Positions 11,655-21,412 of a DNA stretch of 64,000 bases are shown in pieces. The stretch is taken from assembly GCF_041262565.1 (NCBI RefSeq), contig NZ_JBGCCJ010000001.1, positions 3,782,001 through 3,846,000 of the forward strand, read 5' to 3'. The position numbers and the translations under genes were made by a program. The notes below the pieces were generated by a model. That model did not search any database. It worked only from the letters and a program-made list of their open reading frames with translations, and had not been told where the DNA came from. Origin of the DNA: Leifsonia sp. EB41. GTDB lineage: Bacteria > Actinomycetota > Actinomycetes > Actinomycetales > Microbacteriaceae. Numbering within the stretch: the stretch's first letter is position 1; the number at the start of each line of letters is the position of its first letter.

Positions 11655-11682
11655 GGTCGTTCGCTCAGGGCGAACAACCTTT
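11655..11682 (+). terminator. Probable terminator after the aldo/keto reductase
   Basis: Stem of 10 bp with one mismatch (11655-11664 with 11670-11679), 5-base loop, followed by TTT. The T-run is short, so termination may be partial. Confidence 0.45.
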
Positions 11683-11685
11683 CCG

Positions 11686-11715
11686 TTGTGAGTGAGCACT
11701 CACTCCGCTTACGAT
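11686..11715 (+). promoter_or_regulatory. Promoter and TetR operator of the ABC-exporter operon
   Basis: TTGTGA at 11686-11691, 18-base spacer, TACGAT at 11710-11715. The perfect inverted repeat GTGAGTG-AG-CACTCAC (11688-11703) sits between the -35 and -10 elements, exactly where a TetR dimer would block RNA polymerase. The -10 ends 6 bases before GTG 11722, so the mRNA is probably leaderless. Confidence 0.65.
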
Positions 11716-11721
11716 TCCAGC

Positions 11722-12366
11722 GTGGAAACCGAGTTGGAGACGACGCGCAACCGCGCCCAGCCGCTGCCGCCGGAGGACCGCAAGGCGATGATCATCGCCG
11801 CGGTCATCCCGCTGCTGATCGAGCACGGCCGCGGCGTGACGTCGCGTCAGATCGCCGACGCCGCCGGGATCGCGGAGGGCACGATCTTCCGTGCCTTCGG
11901 CGACAAGGAGACGCTCGTCCAGGCCGCCATCGAGACGTACCTCGACCCGGAGCCTCTGCGAGAGGCCCTGCGCGCGATCGATCCGAGCCTCCCGCTGGAG
12001 CACAAGGTCCGCGCGATCGTCTACCTGCTGCGCGAGCGCTTCCAGAACGTCATGCGCATCATGGCCGTGGTCGGCCACGAGCGGCCGCCGATTCCGCACG
12101 AGCGTACCGAGTTCGCGGCGATCATCGGCCGCATCCTCGCCCCGGAGGCCGACGAGCTCAACTGGCCGCCCGATCGCGTCGCCCACATCCTGCGCCTGAT
12201 CAGCTTCTCGTCCGCGTTCCCCGCGCTGAACGACGGCATCGAGTTCAGCGTCGACGACCTCGCCCGGATCGCCCTCGTGGGCGTCGCGGGCCGGCCGTTC
12301 GCCATCTATACACCCGTCACGAACGCCGCCGACGCGGCAGACCTGGGAGAGCCCGGATGCTTCTGA
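11722..12366 (+). CDS. TetR/AcrR family repressor, likely autoregulatory
   Basis: 214 residues from the GTG at 11722. Helix-turn-helix near the N-terminus (GVTSRQIADAAGIAEGTIFR ... FGDKETL), then a helical ligand-binding domain. A longer start at 11692 would place the first codons inside the operator palindrome and is less likely; the TACGAT hexamer 6 bases upstream supports 11722. The gene overlaps the following ABC transporter gene by 10 bases, so the regulator and pump are made together. Ligand unknown. Confidence 0.9.
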   Translation: METELETTRNRAQPLPPEDRKAMIIAAVIPLLIEHGRGVTSRQIADAAGIAEGTIFRAFGDKETLVQAAIETYLDPEPLREALRAIDPSLPLEHKVRAIVYLLRERFQNVMRIMAVVGHERPPIPHERTEFAAIIGRILAPEADELNWPPDRVAHILRLISFSSAFPALNDGIEFSVDDLARIALVGVAGRPFAIYTPVTNAADAADLGEPGCF

Positions 12367-14090
12367 AACTCCTCGGCCGGTACCTCCGGCCGCATTGGCG
12401 GCTGCTCATCGGGGTGCTGGTCTTCCAGCTCGCCCAATCGCTGCTGTCGCTCTGGCTGCCGACGCTGAACGCCGACATCGTGGACAACGGGATCGCCAAG
12501 GGCGACACCGGTTACATCCTGTCGACCGGCGCCGAGATGCTCGGGGTGACCATCGTGCAGATCGCCTGCTCGATCACCGCCGTGTACTTCGGCGCGAAGG
12601 TCGCGATGCGGGTCGGCCGCGACCTCCGCGGCGCGATCTTCCACCATGTCGGTGAGTTCTCCGAGCGCGAGGTGACGCACTTCGGCGCCCCCTCCCTCAT
12701 CACCAGGAACACCAACGACGTCCAGCAGGTGCAGATGCTCGTGCTGATGACCTGCACGCTCCTGGTGTCGGCGCCGATCCTCGCGATCGGCGGCATCATC
12801 CTCGCCATGCAGCAGGACATCCAGCTCTCCTGGCTCATCGCCGTGAGCGTCCCCGTGCTGCTGATCGCCGTGAGCATGATCATCGTCCGGATGGTCCCGC
12901 AGTTCCGCAAGATGCAGGAGCGGATCGACCGGGTCAACCGGGTGCTGCGCGAGCAGCTCACCGGCATCCGCGTGGTGCGCGCGTTCGTGCGGGAGGACGT
13001 CGAGACCGACCGGTTCACGGTCGCCAACGACCAGGTCACCGAGACCGCGATCCGGGCGGGGCGGCTGTTCGCGCTCATGTTCCCCGTCGTGACGCTGATC
13101 CTCAACGTCTCGAGCGTCGCCGTGATCTGGTTCGGCGCGTACCGCGTCTCCGACGGGTCGATGCAGATCGGCACGCTGACCGCCTACCTGCAGTACCTCG
13201 CGCTGATCCTGATGGGCGTGATGATGTCGACCATGATGGCGATGTTCGTGCCGCGCGCGGCGGTCTGCGCCGACCGCATCGGCGAGGTGCTGAACACGGA
13301 GCCGTCGGTGGGCGCCGTCGAGAACCCGATCACCGAGATCAGCGCACGCGGGACGGTCGAGTTCGTGGGCGTCGGCTTCTCCTACCCGGGAGCCGAGCAG
13401 CCGGTCCTCAGCGACGTCACCTTCTTCGCGGAGACCGGCAAGACCACGGCCGTGATCGGCAGCACCGGCGCCGGCAAGACGACGCTGGTCAACCTCATCC
13501 CGCGGCTGTTCGACGCGACCAGCGGCATCGTCCTGGTCGACGGCGTGGACGTCGCGGAGCTCGAACCGGAGCTGCTCTGGTCCCGCATCGGCCTGGTGCC
13601 CCAGAAGCCGTACCTGTTCTCCGGGACGGTCGCCAGCAACCTCCGCTACGGCAACCCGGACGCCACCGACGACGAGCTGTGGCGGGCGCTGGAGATCGCG
13701 CAGGCGAAGGGCTTCGTGGAGGAGATGCCGGACAGGCTGGACGGGCCGATCGCCCAGGGCGGCACGAACGTGTCCGGCGGCCAGCGGCAGCGCCTGGCGA
13801 TCGCCCGTGCGCTCGTGCGGCGGCCGGAGATCTACATCTTCGACGACTCCTTCTCCGCACTCGACACCGCGACCGACGCGCGCCTCCGCAGCGCGCTCGC
13901 CCGGCACGAGGCGGAGTCCACGATGATCGTCGTGGCCCAGCGGGTGTCGACCATCGTGGACGCCGACCAGATCGTGGTGCTGGAGGACGGCCGTGTGGTC
14001 GGTCGCGGCACGCACGCCGAACTCGTCGAGACCAATCCCACCTACGCCGAGATCGTCTCGTCGCAGCTCACCGCGGAGGAGGCGGCATGA
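12357..14090 (+). CDS. ABC exporter half-transporter, subunit 1 (degenerate Walker B)
   Basis: 577 residues: six-helix transmembrane domain (about 15-310) fused to an ATPase domain (about 335-577). Walker A GSTGAGKTTL, canonical signature VSGGQRQR, but Walker B reads IYIFDDSFSALD, with Asp where the catalytic Glu should be. This is the pattern of one partner in heterodimeric exporters (LmrCD, TM287/288 type) with one hydrolytically weak site. It overlaps the TetR gene and overlaps the second subunit by 4 bases. Confidence 0.93.
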   Translation: MLLKLLGRYLRPHWRLLIGVLVFQLAQSLLSLWLPTLNADIVDNGIAKGDTGYILSTGAEMLGVTIVQIACSITAVYFGAKVAMRVGRDLRGAIFHHVGEFSEREVTHFGAPSLITRNTNDVQQVQMLVLMTCTLLVSAPILAIGGIILAMQQDIQLSWLIAVSVPVLLIAVSMIIVRMVPQFRKMQERIDRVNRVLREQLTGIRVVRAFVREDVETDRFTVANDQVTETAIRAGRLFALMFPVVTLILNVSSVAVIWFGAYRVSDGSMQIGTLTAYLQYLALILMGVMMSTMMAMFVPRAAVCADRIGEVLNTEPSVGAVENPITEISARGTVEFVGVGFSYPGAEQPVLSDVTFFAETGKTTAVIGSTGAGKTTLVNLIPRLFDATSGIVLVDGVDVAELEPELLWSRIGLVPQKPYLFSGTVASNLRYGNPDATDDELWRALEIAQAKGFVEEMPDRLDGPIAQGGTNVSGGQRQRLAIARALVRRPEIYIFDDSFSALDTATDARLRSALARHEAESTMIVVAQRVSTIVDADQIVVLEDGRVVGRGTHAELVETNPTYAEIVSSQLTAEEAA

Positions 14091-16111
14091 CCCGCGAAGA
14101 CAGCGCCCGCCGTCCCGCTCCCGCTGCCGCTCCGGCCGGTGCCCCCGCCGCGACGCAGACGCCCGTCCGGACCCCGGCCCGCCGCGGTCCCGGAGGCGGC
14201 GGGCCGTTCGGCGGGATGACCATGCCCGGCGACAAGTCGATGAACTTCGGCCCATCGGCCAAGCGCCTCGCGGGCCGGCTGCGGCCGGAGCGGGTGGGGA
14301 TGGTGTTCGTCACGCTCCTCGCCGTGGCCAGCGTCGTGTTCCTCGTGCTCGGACCGAGACTGCTCGGCAATGCGATCAACCTCGTGTTCGCCGGCGCGAT
14401 CTCCGCGCACCTCCCGGCAGGCATCACCCAGCAGCAGGCCATCGCCGGGCTGCGGGCGAGCGGGCAGAGCCAACTCGCCGACCTCATCTCGGGGATGACG
14501 CTGACGCCCGGCCAGGGCATCGACTTCACCGCGGTGGGCCACGTCCTGATGTGGGTGCTCGCGCTGTACATCGCGTCCTCACTGCTCGCGTACCTGCAGG
14601 GCTACGTGCTCAACGGGATCACCCAGCGCACGGTCTACCGGCTGCGCCAGGACGTCGAGGCCAAGATCCACCGCCTCCCGCTGACCTACTTCGACCGGAT
14701 GCAGCGCGGCGAGCTGCTGAGCCGGGTCACCAACGACATCGACAACATCTCGCAGACCCTCCAGCAGACGATGAGCCAGCTGCTCACCTCGCTGCTGACG
14801 GTGATCGGCGTGACGGTGATGATGTTCGTGGTGTCGCCGCTGCTCGCCCTGATCGCGATCATCACGATCCCGCTGACCCTCGTGATCACGATGCTGATCG
14901 CCAAGCGGTCGCAGAAGCTGTTCGTCGCGCAGTGGCGCAACACCGGCGAGCTGAACGGGCAGATCGAGGAGGCCTTCACCGGGCACTCGCTGGTCAAGGT
15001 CTTCGGGCGGCACCGCGAGGTGGAGGAGCGCTTCCGCTCCAAGAACCAGGAGATGTACGAGGCGAGCTTCGGCGCGCAGTTCATCTCGGGCCTGATCATG
15101 CCGTCGATGATGTTCGTCGGGAACCTGATGTACGTCGCCATCGCGGTGGTCGGCGGCCTCCAGGTGGCCAGCGGCGCGATGCAGCTCGGCGACGTGACGG
15201 CGTTCATCCAGTACTCGCGCCAGTTCACGCAGCCGCTCACCCAGCTCGGTTCGATGGCCAACCTGCTGCAGTCCGGCGTCGCCAGCGCCGAGCGGGTCTT
15301 CGAGCTGCTGGACGCCGACGAGCAGAGCGCGGACCCGGCCGAGCCGGTCGACCCGGAGGGCACCCGCGGCCGGCTGGCGTTCGAGGACGTCTCGTTCCGC
15401 TACCTGCCGGACCAGCCGCTCATTGAGGACCTCTCGCTGGTGGCCGAGCCGGGCCAGACCGTGGCCATCGTCGGGCCGACCGGCGCGGGCAAGACCACAC
15501 TGGTCAACCTGATGATGCGCTTCTACGACCTGGACTCCGGCCGGATCACGCTCGACGGCGTCGACATCGCGACGATGACCAGGCACGGCCTCCGCGAGCG
15601 GATGGGGATGGTGCTGCAGGACACCTGGCTGTTCAAGGGCACGATCCGCGAGAACATCGCCTACGGCCGGCCGGGCGCGACCGAGGAGGAGATACTGGAC
15701 GCCGCGCGCGCGACGTACGTCGACCGGTTCGTGCACTCGCTGCCGGACGGCTACGACACGGTGCTGGACGATGAGGGCTCGAACGTCTCCGCGGGCGAGA
15801 AGCAGCTGCTCACGATCGCCCGGGCGTTCCTCGCCCGGCCGAGCGTGCTCATCCTGGACGAGGCGACCTCGTCGGTTGACACCCGCACCGAGCTGCTGGT
15901 GCAGAAGGCGATGAGCGCGCTGCGCGCCGACCGCACGTCCTTCGTGATCGCGCACCGGCTGTCCACCATCCGCGACGCCGGGCTGATCCTGGTGATGGAG
16001 GCCGGACGCATCGTGGAGCAGGGCACGCACGCCGAGCTCCTGGCCCGCGGCGGCGCCTACTACACCCTCTACAACGCCCAGTTCGCGGCCCCGGCGGAGG
16101 AGGAGGCGTAG
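14087..16111 (+). CDS. ABC exporter half-transporter, subunit 2 (canonical Walker B, degenerate signature)
   Basis: 674 residues. A Pro/Ala/Gly-rich N-terminal tail of about 65 residues precedes the six-helix membrane domain with a larger extracytoplasmic loop (about 95-140), then the ATPase domain. Walker A GPTGAGKTTL and Walker B VLILDEATSSVD with the catalytic Glu are intact, while the signature is VSAGEKQ. Paired with subunit 1 this gives one degenerate and one active composite ATP site. Likely a TetR-controlled drug or lipid exporter. Confidence 0.93.
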   Translation: MTREDSARRPAPAAAPAGAPAATQTPVRTPARRGPGGGGPFGGMTMPGDKSMNFGPSAKRLAGRLRPERVGMVFVTLLAVASVVFLVLGPRLLGNAINLVFAGAISAHLPAGITQQQAIAGLRASGQSQLADLISGMTLTPGQGIDFTAVGHVLMWVLALYIASSLLAYLQGYVLNGITQRTVYRLRQDVEAKIHRLPLTYFDRMQRGELLSRVTNDIDNISQTLQQTMSQLLTSLLTVIGVTVMMFVVSPLLALIAIITIPLTLVITMLIAKRSQKLFVAQWRNTGELNGQIEEAFTGHSLVKVFGRHREVEERFRSKNQEMYEASFGAQFISGLIMPSMMFVGNLMYVAIAVVGGLQVASGAMQLGDVTAFIQYSRQFTQPLTQLGSMANLLQSGVASAERVFELLDADEQSADPAEPVDPEGTRGRLAFEDVSFRYLPDQPLIEDLSLVAEPGQTVAIVGPTGAGKTTLVNLMMRFYDLDSGRITLDGVDIATMTRHGLRERMGMVLQDTWLFKGTIRENIAYGRPGATEEEILDAARATYVDRFVHSLPDGYDTVLDDEGSNVSAGEKQLLTIARAFLARPSVLILDEATSSVDTRTELLVQKAMSALRADRTSFVIAHRLSTIRDAGLILVMEAGRIVEQGTHAELLARGGAYYTLYNAQFAAPAEEEA

Positions 16112-16113
16112 CG

Positions 16114-16166
16114 ATTCGTACCGAATGTCGCGTTTGGCGCCGCCAAAGGCCACATTCGGCACGAAT
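16114..16166. repeat. Extragenic palindrome, family copy A
   Basis: A 26-bp stem with 3 mismatches and a 1-base loop lies between the convergent ends of the ABC operon and the DUF1206 gene. It contains ACATTCGGCACGAATGTGC (16151-16169), which recurs identically at 59013-59031. It may act as a bidirectional terminator. Confidence 0.7.
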
Positions 16167-16175
16167 GTGCGGGGG

Positions 16176-16958
16176 TCAGAGGCGGGCGCGGACGGCCCGC
16201 ACACACCAGAACAGGCCGTAGGCGAGCAGTCCGAGAGCGATGAGGACGAGCAGCACCACCCCGAACGGGATGCTCACGAGTGTCTTGAGGCTGCCGTCCA
16301 GGCCCGCGGCCTTGGACGGGTCGAAGGTGATCGCCGCCACGACCACCAGCCCGCCGACCAGCAGCAGGGCGACGCCCTTCGCGATGTAGCCGACGCGGCC
16401 GAGCACCGTGATCGCCCCGGCCCAGCGGTCCGGGGGCAGCTTCAGGTCGCGCTCGAACCGGTGCGTCGCGCCGTTGCGGATGAAGCCGACGCCCACGCCG
16501 ACGATGACCAGCCCGATCAGCGCCAGCACGAACACGCCGCCGGGGAGGGCGAGCAGCCGTGCGCTGGCGGACTTGTCGCTCGACGACGTGTTGTGGCCGC
16601 CTCCGGTGGCGATGGTGATCGTCAGGTACGCGAGGCCGCCGTAGACCACCGCCTTGACGATCTCCAGCGCCTTCTTGCCCGCGCCGGACACCGTGAACGC
16701 CACCAGCACCTGCCAGAGCGCCAGCACGATCAGGCCGATCACGATCAGCCAGAGCACGAACACGCCGCCGGGCACCGAGGCGACGGCCTGCAGGGCGCCG
16801 GACTGGTCGGCCTGGCCGCCGGCTCCGAACGCGACGGTCAGCGCGATGACGCCGATGAGGATGTGCAGGAGGCCGATCGAGGCCAGTCCCACGCGGGTGA
16901 GGGCACGCACCGTGGTGCTGTGCTGGAGCTTCGACGCTGTTCGGGTTGGCGTGCTCAT
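16176..16958 (-). CDS. DUF1206 integral membrane protein
   Basis: 260 residues with six hydrophobic helices arranged as three similar two-helix modules, each carrying an ARLLALPGG/ALQAVASVPGG/LKTLVSIPFG-like loop, as in the DUF1206 family. Function of the family is unknown. Transcribed away from nusA; TACCGT (16966-16971 on the minus strand) ends 7 bases before the ATG, suggesting a leaderless mRNA. Confidence 0.88.
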   Translation of the reverse strand: MSTPTRTASKLQHSTTVRALTRVGLASIGLLHILIGVIALTVAFGAGGQADQSGALQAVASVPGGVFVLWLIVIGLIVLALWQVLVAFTVSGAGKKALEIVKAVVYGGLAYLTITIATGGGHNTSSSDKSASARLLALPGGVFVLALIGLVIVGVGVGFIRNGATHRFERDLKLPPDRWAGAITVLGRVGYIAKGVALLLVGGLVVVAAITFDPSKAAGLDGSLKTLVSIPFGVVLLVLIALGLLAYGLFWCVRAVRARL

Positions 16959-17075
16959 GCCCTGCACGGTACGCGGGGTCCCGGACGCTGAGAATCTCCG
17001 GTACCGTAGATAGCTGGGTCCGCCGCGCCATCGCGCGGCGGCGAAGATCTGAATAGCTGAATAGAGGAGGCCGGC

Positions 17076-18083
17076 ATGGACATCGACCTCAGCGTCTTGC
17101 GTCTCATGGAGCGCGAGAAGGAGATTCCCTTCGATGAGCTGGTGCAGATCATCGAGCAGGCGATCCTGACCGCGTATCTCAAGCACACCAACCAGGCCGA
17201 CCACCGCCACGGGCACAGCGACCAGCCGCCCGCCGCGCGCGTCCACCTGGACCGCAAGACGGGGCATGTCACCGTCTACGTCCCGGAGCACGACGACGAG
17301 GGCAACATCGTCGGCGAGGCCGAGGACAGCCCGAGCGACTTCGGCCGCATCGCGGCGTTCGCCGCCAAGCAGGTGATCAACCAGCGGCTGCGCGACATCG
17401 CGGACGACGCCGTGCTCGGCGAGTTCCGCGGCCGGGAGGGCGACATCGTCGCCGGCATCATCCAGCAGGGGCCGAACCCGCGCATGGTGCACATCGATCT
17501 GGGCAGCGTGGAGGCCATCCTCCCGCCCGAGGAGCAGGTGCCGGGCGAGGAGTACACGCACGGCTCGCGCATCCGCGTCTACGTCACGAGCGTGGCGAAG
17601 GGCCCCAAGGGCCCGTCGATCACGGTCTCGCGCACGCACCCGGCACTCGTCCGCAAGCTGTTCGCGCTGGAGGTGCCGGAGATCGCCAGCGGCATCGTGG
17701 AGATCGTCTCGCTCGCGAGGGAGGCCGGCCACCGCACCAAGATCGCGGTGCGCGCGACCGAGCCGGGCGTGAACGCCAAGGGCGCCTGCATCGGCGAGCT
17801 CGGGCAGCGCGTGCGCGCGGTCACGGCGGAGCTGAACAACGAGAAGATCGACATCGTCGACTACTCGCCCGACCTCGCGACGTTCGTGTCGAGCGCGCTC
17901 TCGCCGGCCAAGGTGACCAGCGCGTTCGTCATCGACGAGTCGCTCAAGGCCGTGCGTGCGCTCGTGCCCGACTACCAGCTCTCGCTCGCGATCGGCAAGG
18001 AGGGCCAGAACGCCCGCCTCGCCGCGAAGCTCACCGGCGCGAAGATCGACATCCAGCCCGACTCGATCCTGGATGAGAAGTAA
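17076..18083 (+). CDS. nusA: Transcription termination/antitermination factor NusA
   Basis: 335 residues. N-terminal RNA-polymerase-binding domain (MDIDLSVLRLMEREKEI), S1 domain (GDIVAGIIQQG ... VEAILPPEEQ), two KH domains with GACIGELGQRVRAV and AIGKEGQNARLAAKLTG. Length is typical of actinobacteria, lacking the acidic C-terminal repeats of enterobacteria. Strong Shine-Dalgarno (GAGGAGG, 17063-17069). The usual upstream neighbour rimP is not present here. Confidence 0.97.
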   Translation: MDIDLSVLRLMEREKEIPFDELVQIIEQAILTAYLKHTNQADHRHGHSDQPPAARVHLDRKTGHVTVYVPEHDDEGNIVGEAEDSPSDFGRIAAFAAKQVINQRLRDIADDAVLGEFRGREGDIVAGIIQQGPNPRMVHIDLGSVEAILPPEEQVPGEEYTHGSRIRVYVTSVAKGPKGPSITVSRTHPALVRKLFALEVPEIASGIVEIVSLAREAGHRTKIAVRATEPGVNAKGACIGELGQRVRAVTAELNNEKIDIVDYSPDLATFVSSALSPAKVTSAFVIDESLKAVRALVPDYQLSLAIGKEGQNARLAAKLTGAKIDIQPDSILDEK

Positions 18084-18176
18084 CCGTCCACCGAGGGAAT
18101 GCGAAGCGGTGACGGAGCGTTGTCCGAAGAGGCGGCGCTCCGTCCTGATTCGGCGCAGAGATGCGTGAGGGGTAAG

Positions 18177-18470
18177 ATGGAAGCCGTCAGAACGTGCGTC
18201 GGATGCCGTTCTCGCGCTCCCCGACCCTCTCTTCTGAGGGTCGTCCTCCGGAATTCGGAAGTCGTGGCGGACCCGTCCGCCACTCTCCCCGGACGGGGCG
18301 CGTGGCTGCATCCGGTCGACGAGTGTCTCGATCTCGCACTCCAGCGCAGGGCCTTCGGGCGGGCGCTGAAGGTGCAGGAGGCACTCGACCCGACGGCCAT
18401 CCGGGCCGCACTGCGACCCCGGGTGGCATTGAGAGAACAGGCTGAAGAAGCAGTGACTTCACATGAGTGA
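18177..18470 (+). CDS. ylxR: YlxR (DUF448) nucleic-acid-binding protein
   Basis: 97 residues. Family signature RTCVGCR near the N-terminus and GRGAWLHP are clear. YlxR/RnpM proteins bind RNase P RNA and influence transcription in other bacteria. ATG 18177 is chosen because GAGGGG (18167-18172) is ideally spaced; a GTG 12 bases upstream is possible. Standard position between nusA and infB. Confidence 0.9.
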   Translation: MEAVRTCVGCRSRAPRPSLLRVVLRNSEVVADPSATLPGRGAWLHPVDECLDLALQRRAFGRALKVQEALDPTAIRAALRPRVALREQAEEAVTSHE

Positions 18471-18518
18471 CAACAAATGAGCGGCTCGAAATGAGTGCCG
18501 TCCACTACTAACGCCTGC

Positions 18519-18546
18519 CCTGTCCGGGGTGGGCCCCAGACAGGAG
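18519..18546 (+). promoter_or_regulatory. Hairpin overlapping the infB Shine-Dalgarno
   Basis: CCTGTC (18519-18524) plus GGGG (18526-18529) pairs with CCCC (18534-18537) plus GACAGG (18539-18544), one internal mismatch. The right arm contains the first bases of the AGGAG ribosome-binding site (18542-18546) that serves the GTG at 18551, so folding would mask initiation of IF2. Confidence 0.5.
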
Positions 18547-18550
18547 AATT

Positions 18551-21337
18551 GTGGCTGCAAAACCACGCGTACACGAGGTCGCGAGCGAGCTCGGCGTCGA
18601 CAGCAAAGTCGCGCTCGCGAAACTCAAGGAGATGGGCGAGTTCGTCAAGGGACCGTCCTCGAGCATCGAGCCCCCGGTAGCCCGCAAGCTGCGTGCCGCC
18701 CTGGAGGCTGAAGGCTTCACCGCCGACAAGGCGTCGGCGCCCAAGACGGAGGCCGCTCCGCGCCCCGCAGCGCCGCGTCCGCCGGCGTCGAGCGAGCCCA
18801 CCGGGCCCAAGCCGCAGGCGCCGCTGTCCGTCGCCGAGCGTCAGGCCGCGGCCGAGAAGGCCGCTGCCGAGAAGGCCGCCGCAGACAAGGCGGCCGCCGA
18901 GAAGGCCGCGCAGGCGGCTCCCGCCGCGTCCGACGCGACCGACGCCGCCAAGCCGGCCTCGCCGCGCCCCAACACGGGTTCCACCCCCGGCTCCGGCAGC
19001 ATCCCGCGCCCGGGCACCGCACGTCCGGGCAACAACCCGTTCTCGTCCAACCAGGGCATGGGCCAGCGGCCCAGCACGCCGCGTCCGGGGAACAACCCGT
19101 TCTCCAGCTCGCAGGGCATGGGCTCGCGCCCGAACCCGAGCCCCGGCAACATCCCTCGTCCGGCCCCGCCGCGTCCCGGCTCGCCGCGCATCGGCGCGCC
19201 CGGCCAGGGTGGCGGCGGCAACCGTCCCGGCCAGCGCCCGGGCGGCGGCGGCGGTCGTCCCGGCTTCCAGCAGCGCCCGGGTGGCGCGGGTGGCGGCGCG
19301 GGTGGCGGCGGCTTCCAGCGTCCAGGCGGCGCCCCGGGCGGCGGTTTCGGCGCCCCGCGTCCGGCCGGCGGCGGCGGTGGCCGCGGTCGTGGACCCGGCG
19401 GCGGCACGGCCGGCGCGTTCGGCCGTGGCGGCGGCAAGTCCAAGGCCCGCAAGTCGAAGCGCGCGAAGCGCCAGGAATTCGAGATGAGGGAAGCTCCGTC
19501 GCTGGGCGGCGTGAGCGTTCCCCGTGGCGACGGCGGCACCGTTGTGCGCCTGCGCCGCGGCTCCTCCATCTCGGACTTCGCCGACAAGATCGACGCGAAC
19601 CCCGCGTCGCTGGTCACCGTCCTCTTCCACCTGGGCGAGATGGCGACCGCGACCGAGTCGCTCGACGAGGCGACCTTCGCGATCCTCGGTGAGGAGCTGG
19701 GCTACAAGATCCAGGTCGTCTCCCCGGAGGACGAGGACCGCGAGCTGCTCGAGGGCTTCGACATCGACCTCGACGCCGAGCTGGAGGGCGAGTCCGACGA
19801 GGACCTCGAGATCCGGCCCCCGGTCGTCACCGTCATGGGTCACGTCGACCACGGTAAGACGCGCCTGCTCGACGCCATCCGCAACGCGAACGTCGTCGCG
19901 GGCGAGGCCGGCGGCATCACCCAGCACATCGGCGCCTACCAGGTGTGGACCGAGCACGACAACATCGAGCGCGCCATCACCTTCATCGACACCCCTGGTC
20001 ACGAGGCGTTCACCGCCATGCGTGCCCGTGGTGCGCAGGTGACGGACATCGCGATCCTCGTGGTCGCGGCCGATGACGGCATCATGCCGCAGACGATCGA
20101 GGCGCTGAACCACGCCCAGGCGGCCAACGTGCCGATCGTGGTCGCGGTCAACAAGATCGACAAGCCCGACGCCAACCCGGCCAAGGTGCGCCAGCAGCTC
20201 ACCGAGTTCGGCCTGGTCGCCGAGGAGTACGGCGGCGACGTCATGTTCGTCGACGTGTCGGCCCGCAACAACATCGGCATCGACTCCCTGCTCGACGCGG
20301 TCCTGCTGACCGCCGACGCCGGGCTCGACCTCCGCGCCAACCCGAACAAGGACGCGCGCGGTGTCGCGATCGAGGCGAAGCTCGACAAGGGCCGCGGCGC
20401 CGTGGCGACCGTGCTCATCCAGTCCGGAACGCTGCGCGTCGGCGACGCGATCGTCGCGGGCACGGCGTACGGCCGCGTCCGTGCGATGGCCGACGAGAAC
20501 GGCGACCCCGTGTTCGAGGCAGCGCCGTCCCGCCCGGTCCAGGTGCAGGGTCTCTCCAGCGTCCCGCGCGCAGGCGACACCTTCATCGTCACCGAGGAGG
20601 ACCGCACCGCCCGGCAGATCGCCGAGAAGCGTGAGGCCGCCGAGCGCAACGCGCAGCTGGCGAAGGCCCGCAAGCGCATCTCGCTCGAGGACTTCACCCG
20701 TGCTCTGGAAGAGGGCAAGGTCGAGGCGCTCAACCTCATCATCAAGGGCGACGTGTCCGGTGCCGTGGAGGCGCTGGAGGAGTCGCTCATGAAGATCGAG
20801 GTCGACGACTCGGTCAGCCTCCGCATCCTGCACCGCGGCGTCGGCGCGATCACCGAGTCGGACATCGACCTGGCGACCATCGACAACGCGATCGTGATCG
20901 GCTTCAACGTCCGCCCGGACGTGAAGGCGCGCGAGCGTGCGGCCCGCGAGGGTGTGGACGTCCGTTTCTACTCGGTCATCTACAACGCCATCGAGGACAT
21001 CGAGAACTCGCTCAAGGGCATGCTCAAGCCCGAGTTCGAGGAGATCCAGTCGGGTGTGGCCGAGATCCGCGAGGTGTTCCGCTCCTCCAAGTTCGGCAAC
21101 ATCGCCGGTGTCATCGTCCGGTCCGGAACGATCACGCGCAACGCCAAGGCGCGCGTCATCCGCGACGGCGTCGTGGTGGGGGACAACCTCGCCATCGAGT
21201 CGCTGCGCCGGTTCAAGGACGACGTCACGGAGGTCCGTACGGACTTCGAGGCCGGTATCGGTCTCGGCAAGTACAACGACATCCAGATCGGCGACGAGAT
21301 CGAGACCACCGAGATGCGGGAGAAGCCCCGCGCTTGA
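18551..21337 (+). CDS. infB: Translation initiation factor IF-2
   Basis: 928 residues. N-terminal IF2N helix domain ([16 protein letters not shown]), an Ala/Lys-rich then Gly/Arg/Pro-rich disordered region (about 75-310) with two RPGNNPFSS repeats typical of actinobacteria, then the GTPase core with G1 GHVDHGKT at 430-437, DTPGHEAF and NKID, followed by the EF-Tu-like domain 2, domain 3 and the fMet-tRNA-binding C-terminal domain. GTG start with GGAG upstream. Confidence 0.97.
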   Translation: MAAKPRVHEVASELGVDSKVALAKLKEMGEFVKGPSSSIEPPVARKLRAALEAEGFTADKASAPKTEAAPRPAAPRPPASSEPTGPKPQAPLSVAERQAAAEKAAAEKAAADKAAAEKAAQAAPAASDATDAAKPASPRPNTGSTPGSGSIPRPGTARPGNNPFSSNQGMGQRPSTPRPGNNPFSSSQGMGSRPNPSPGNIPRPAPPRPGSPRIGAPGQGGGGNRPGQRPGGGGGRPGFQQRPGGAGGGAGGGGFQRPGGAPGGGFGAPRPAGGGGGRGRGPGGGTAGAFGRGGGKSKARKSKRAKRQEFEMREAPSLGGVSVPRGDGGTVVRLRRGSSISDFADKIDANPASLVTVLFHLGEMATATESLDEATFAILGEELGYKIQVVSPEDEDRELLEGFDIDLDAELEGESDEDLEIRPPVVTVMGHVDHGKTRLLDAIRNANVVAGEAGGITQHIGAYQVWTEHDNIERAITFIDTPGHEAFTAMRARGAQVTDIAILVVAADDGIMPQTIEALNHAQAANVPIVVAVNKIDKPDANPAKVRQQLTEFGLVAEEYGGDVMFVDVSARNNIGIDSLLDAVLLTADAGLDLRANPNKDARGVAIEAKLDKGRGAVATVLIQSGTLRVGDAIVAGTAYGRVRAMADENGDPVFEAAPSRPVQVQGLSSVPRAGDTFIVTEEDRTARQIAEKREAAERNAQLAKARKRISLEDFTRALEEGKVEALNLIIKGDVSGAVEALEESLMKIEVDDSVSLRILHRGVGAITESDIDLATIDNAIVIGFNVRPDVKARERAAREGVDVRFYSVIYNAIEDIENSLKGMLKPEFEEIQSGVAEIREVFRSSKFGNIAGVIVRSGTITRNAKARVIRDGVVVGDNLAIESLRRFKDDVTEVRTDFEAGIGLGKYNDIQIGDEIETTEMREKPRA

Positions 21338-21350
21338 TCGGTAGCCTGTG

Positions 21351-21376
21351 AGGCCCGGCGGGAGACCGCCGGGCCT
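21351..21376 (+). terminator. GC-rich hairpin between infB and rbfA
   Basis: Perfect 11-bp stem (21351-21361 with 21366-21376) with GAGA loop. It is followed by only TCGG, with no T-run, so it is more likely a transcript-stabilising or attenuating structure than a full terminator. Confidence 0.45.
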
Positions 21377-21412
21377 TCGGCTTCCGCACTGAGACATCCC
21401 TAGGAGGACCAC

